Shown piece after piece: positions 6,058 through 6,695 of a DNA stretch of 6,695 nt. Positions within the stretch are counted from its first letter, which is position 1. Every line of letters starts with the position of its first letter. A program made the translations under genes and the position numbers. The notes under the pieces are model-generated. The model was given only the letters and a program-made list of their open reading frames with translations. It ran no database searches and was not told the DNA's origin. Source of the DNA: Nitriliruptoraceae bacterium. GTDB taxonomy: Bacteria > Actinomycetota > Nitriliruptoria > Nitriliruptorales > Nitriliruptoraceae. The stretch is taken from NCBI GenBank assembly GCA_007118045.1, contig SKTG01000306.1, positions 1 through 6,695 on the forward strand. Reading direction: 5' to 3'.

Positions 6058-6489
6058 GACGTGGTCGGGCAGCGGCTTGGGCTGCTGCGCGGCGTGCGGG
6101 TGATCGGCGCCGGCGTAGACGCGGAGCTTGCCGCCCATGGCCTTGCCGAGCTTGGTCTTGGGCAGCATGCCCTTGACGGCGCGCTCGACGATCACGGTCG
6201 GCTTCTTCTCCAGCATGGTCGCGAACGGCACGGACCGCAGCCCACCGGGGTAGCCGGAGTGCGTGCGGTACTGCTTGTCGTCGACCTTCGCGCCACTGAC
6301 GACGACCTTGTCAGCATTGACCACGATGACGTGGTCGCCGACATCGAGGTTGGGCGTGTAGGTCGGCTTGTGCTTGCCGCGCAGCACGGTCGCGACGCGG
6401 GTGGCCAGACGGCCCAGGGTCTGGCCCTCGGCATCGACCACGTACCAGTCGCGGGTGATGTCCTTGGCGCTGGGCGTGTAGGTGCGCAT
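6055..6489 (-). CDS. rplM: 50S ribosomal protein L13
   Basis: 144 residues, a normal length for L13 (uL13), an early-assembling 23S rRNA-binding protein of the large subunit. Recognisable segments are WYVVDAEGQTLGRLAT (15-30), LRGKHKPTYTPNLDVGDHV (36-54), the conserved YRTHSGYPGGL (74-84), and VERAVKGMLPKTKLGKAM (101-118) leading to LRVYAGADHPHAAQQP. The ATG at 6489 has AGGAAACG directly upstream; the complex GTGAGGAA resembles the one used by rpsI. It is the first gene of the rplM-rpsI operon. Upstream, 206 bases to the window edge show no convincing gene, which is longer than needed for a simple promoter. Confidence 0.98.
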   Translation of the reverse strand: MRTYTPSAKDITRDWYVVDAEGQTLGRLATRVATVLRGKHKPTYTPNLDVGDHVIVVNADKVVVSGAKVDDKQYRTHSGYPGGLRSVPFATMLEKKPTVIVERAVKGMLPKTKLGKAMGGKLRVYAGADHPHAAQQPKPLPDHV

Positions 6490-6695
6490 CGTTTCCTCAC
6501 GGAGCTCACGTCGTCGTGTGGCCGCGTCCCGCCGGCCGATGGCGACGTGGGGGCGGGCGGCAGCGGCGCGGGCCGGCCCGGTCCAGGTCGCGGTGGAGCA
6601 TCCGAACGGCGCGACACGACCGTACGGATCGACGGTACGGATCGACGGCGCATGGGCCCGGACACGGAACGCGCGGCCCCGGGAGGACCGCGAAC
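6490..6695. other. Upstream/leader region of the rplM-rpsI operon
   Basis: 206 bases to the right edge without a credible gene. Minus-strand frames remain open, but the translations are arginine- and proline-rich noise typical of GC-rich non-coding DNA. Visible elements are the rplM ribosome-binding site (6493-6498), a perfect 12-bp palindrome CGGGCCGGCCCG (6569-6580), and a 13-bp tandem repeat (6622-6647) that carries TANNNT-like boxes on the minus strand. A promoter is expected here; its exact position cannot be fixed. Confidence 0.55.
6622..6647. repeat. 13-bp perfect tandem repeat upstream of rplM
   Basis: GTACGGATCGACG occurs twice head-to-tail (6622-6634 and 6635-6647). Read on the minus strand, the repeats give TACCGT and TACGGT, both fitting the -10 pattern TANNNT, about 135-150 bases before rplM. 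The first copy overlaps the palindrome CCGTACGG (6620-6627). It may be a duplicated promoter segment or a protein-binding site; no regulator can be named. Confidence 0.6.

Noticed and set aside
6192..6665. A 157-codon minus-strand frame starting upstream of rplM
   Set aside because: It overlaps rplM in another frame, is arginine/serine/proline-rich, and rplM is certain. The part before rplM looks like non-coding leader.
6490..6695. A named ribosomal-protein leader RNA upstream of rplM
   Set aside because: A leader element is plausible, but I could not match a known consensus by eye. Only repeats and a palindrome are visible, so no RNA family is assigned.
1..6695. Mobile elements, tRNA or rRNA genes
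   Set aside because: No transposase or integrase motif, no terminal inverted repeats with target duplications, and no tRNA- or rRNA-like segments were recognised in the intergenic gaps.

Overview
The window comes from a very GC-rich bacterium. Gene content and order (rplM-rpsI, then glmM, then glmS), GTG starts with strong AGGAGG-type Shine-Dalgarno sites, and an F420-type luciferase-like oxidoreductase all point to an actinomycete (Actinomycetota). I cannot fix the genus from sequence alone. A deep-branching class (Nitriliruptoria- or Acidimicrobiia-like) is only a guess. Almost everything is transcribed from the minus strand, so the biological order runs from the right edge to the left.

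Layout, in transcription order from the right edge. At 6490-6695 lies an apparently non-coding leader/promoter region with a 13-bp tandem repeat. It is followed by rplM (ribosomal protein L13, 6055-6489) and rpsI (S9, 5654-6043), a tight two-gene operon in which the rpsI Shine-Dalgarno overlaps the rplM stop. A long GC-rich hairpin (5576-5624) probably ends that operon. Next is glmM (phosphoglucosamine mutase, 4048-5388), with a smaller hairpin just after its stop. Then comes a luciferase-like F420-dependent oxidoreductase (2959-3972). The only plus-strand gene (2274-2876) encodes an unrecognised, probably membrane-anchored or exported 200-residue protein. It is convergent with the oxidoreductase and divergent from glmS. 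glmS (glucosamine-6-phosphate synthase, 167-2020) follows, and the left edge holds the first 15 codons of another minus-strand gene, possibly NAD(P)H-hydrate epimerase.

How the genes work together: GlmS makes glucosamine-6-phosphate from fructose-6-phosphate and glutamine, and GlmM isomerises it to glucosamine-1-phosphate. These are consecutive steps towards UDP-GlcNAc for peptidoglycan. L13 and S9 are ribosome components whose operon commonly precedes glmM in actinobacteria. The oxidoreductase and the exported protein sit between glmM and glmS, genes that are often close neighbours. They are the accessory part of the window.

This is mainly a housekeeping region, and I see no mobile element, CRISPR array, RNA gene or defence system. 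The items most worth a second look are the unrecognised exported protein, a tandem repeat that contains the stop codon of the oxidoreductase and stays in frame with it, and short repeats in the two upstream regulatory regions.
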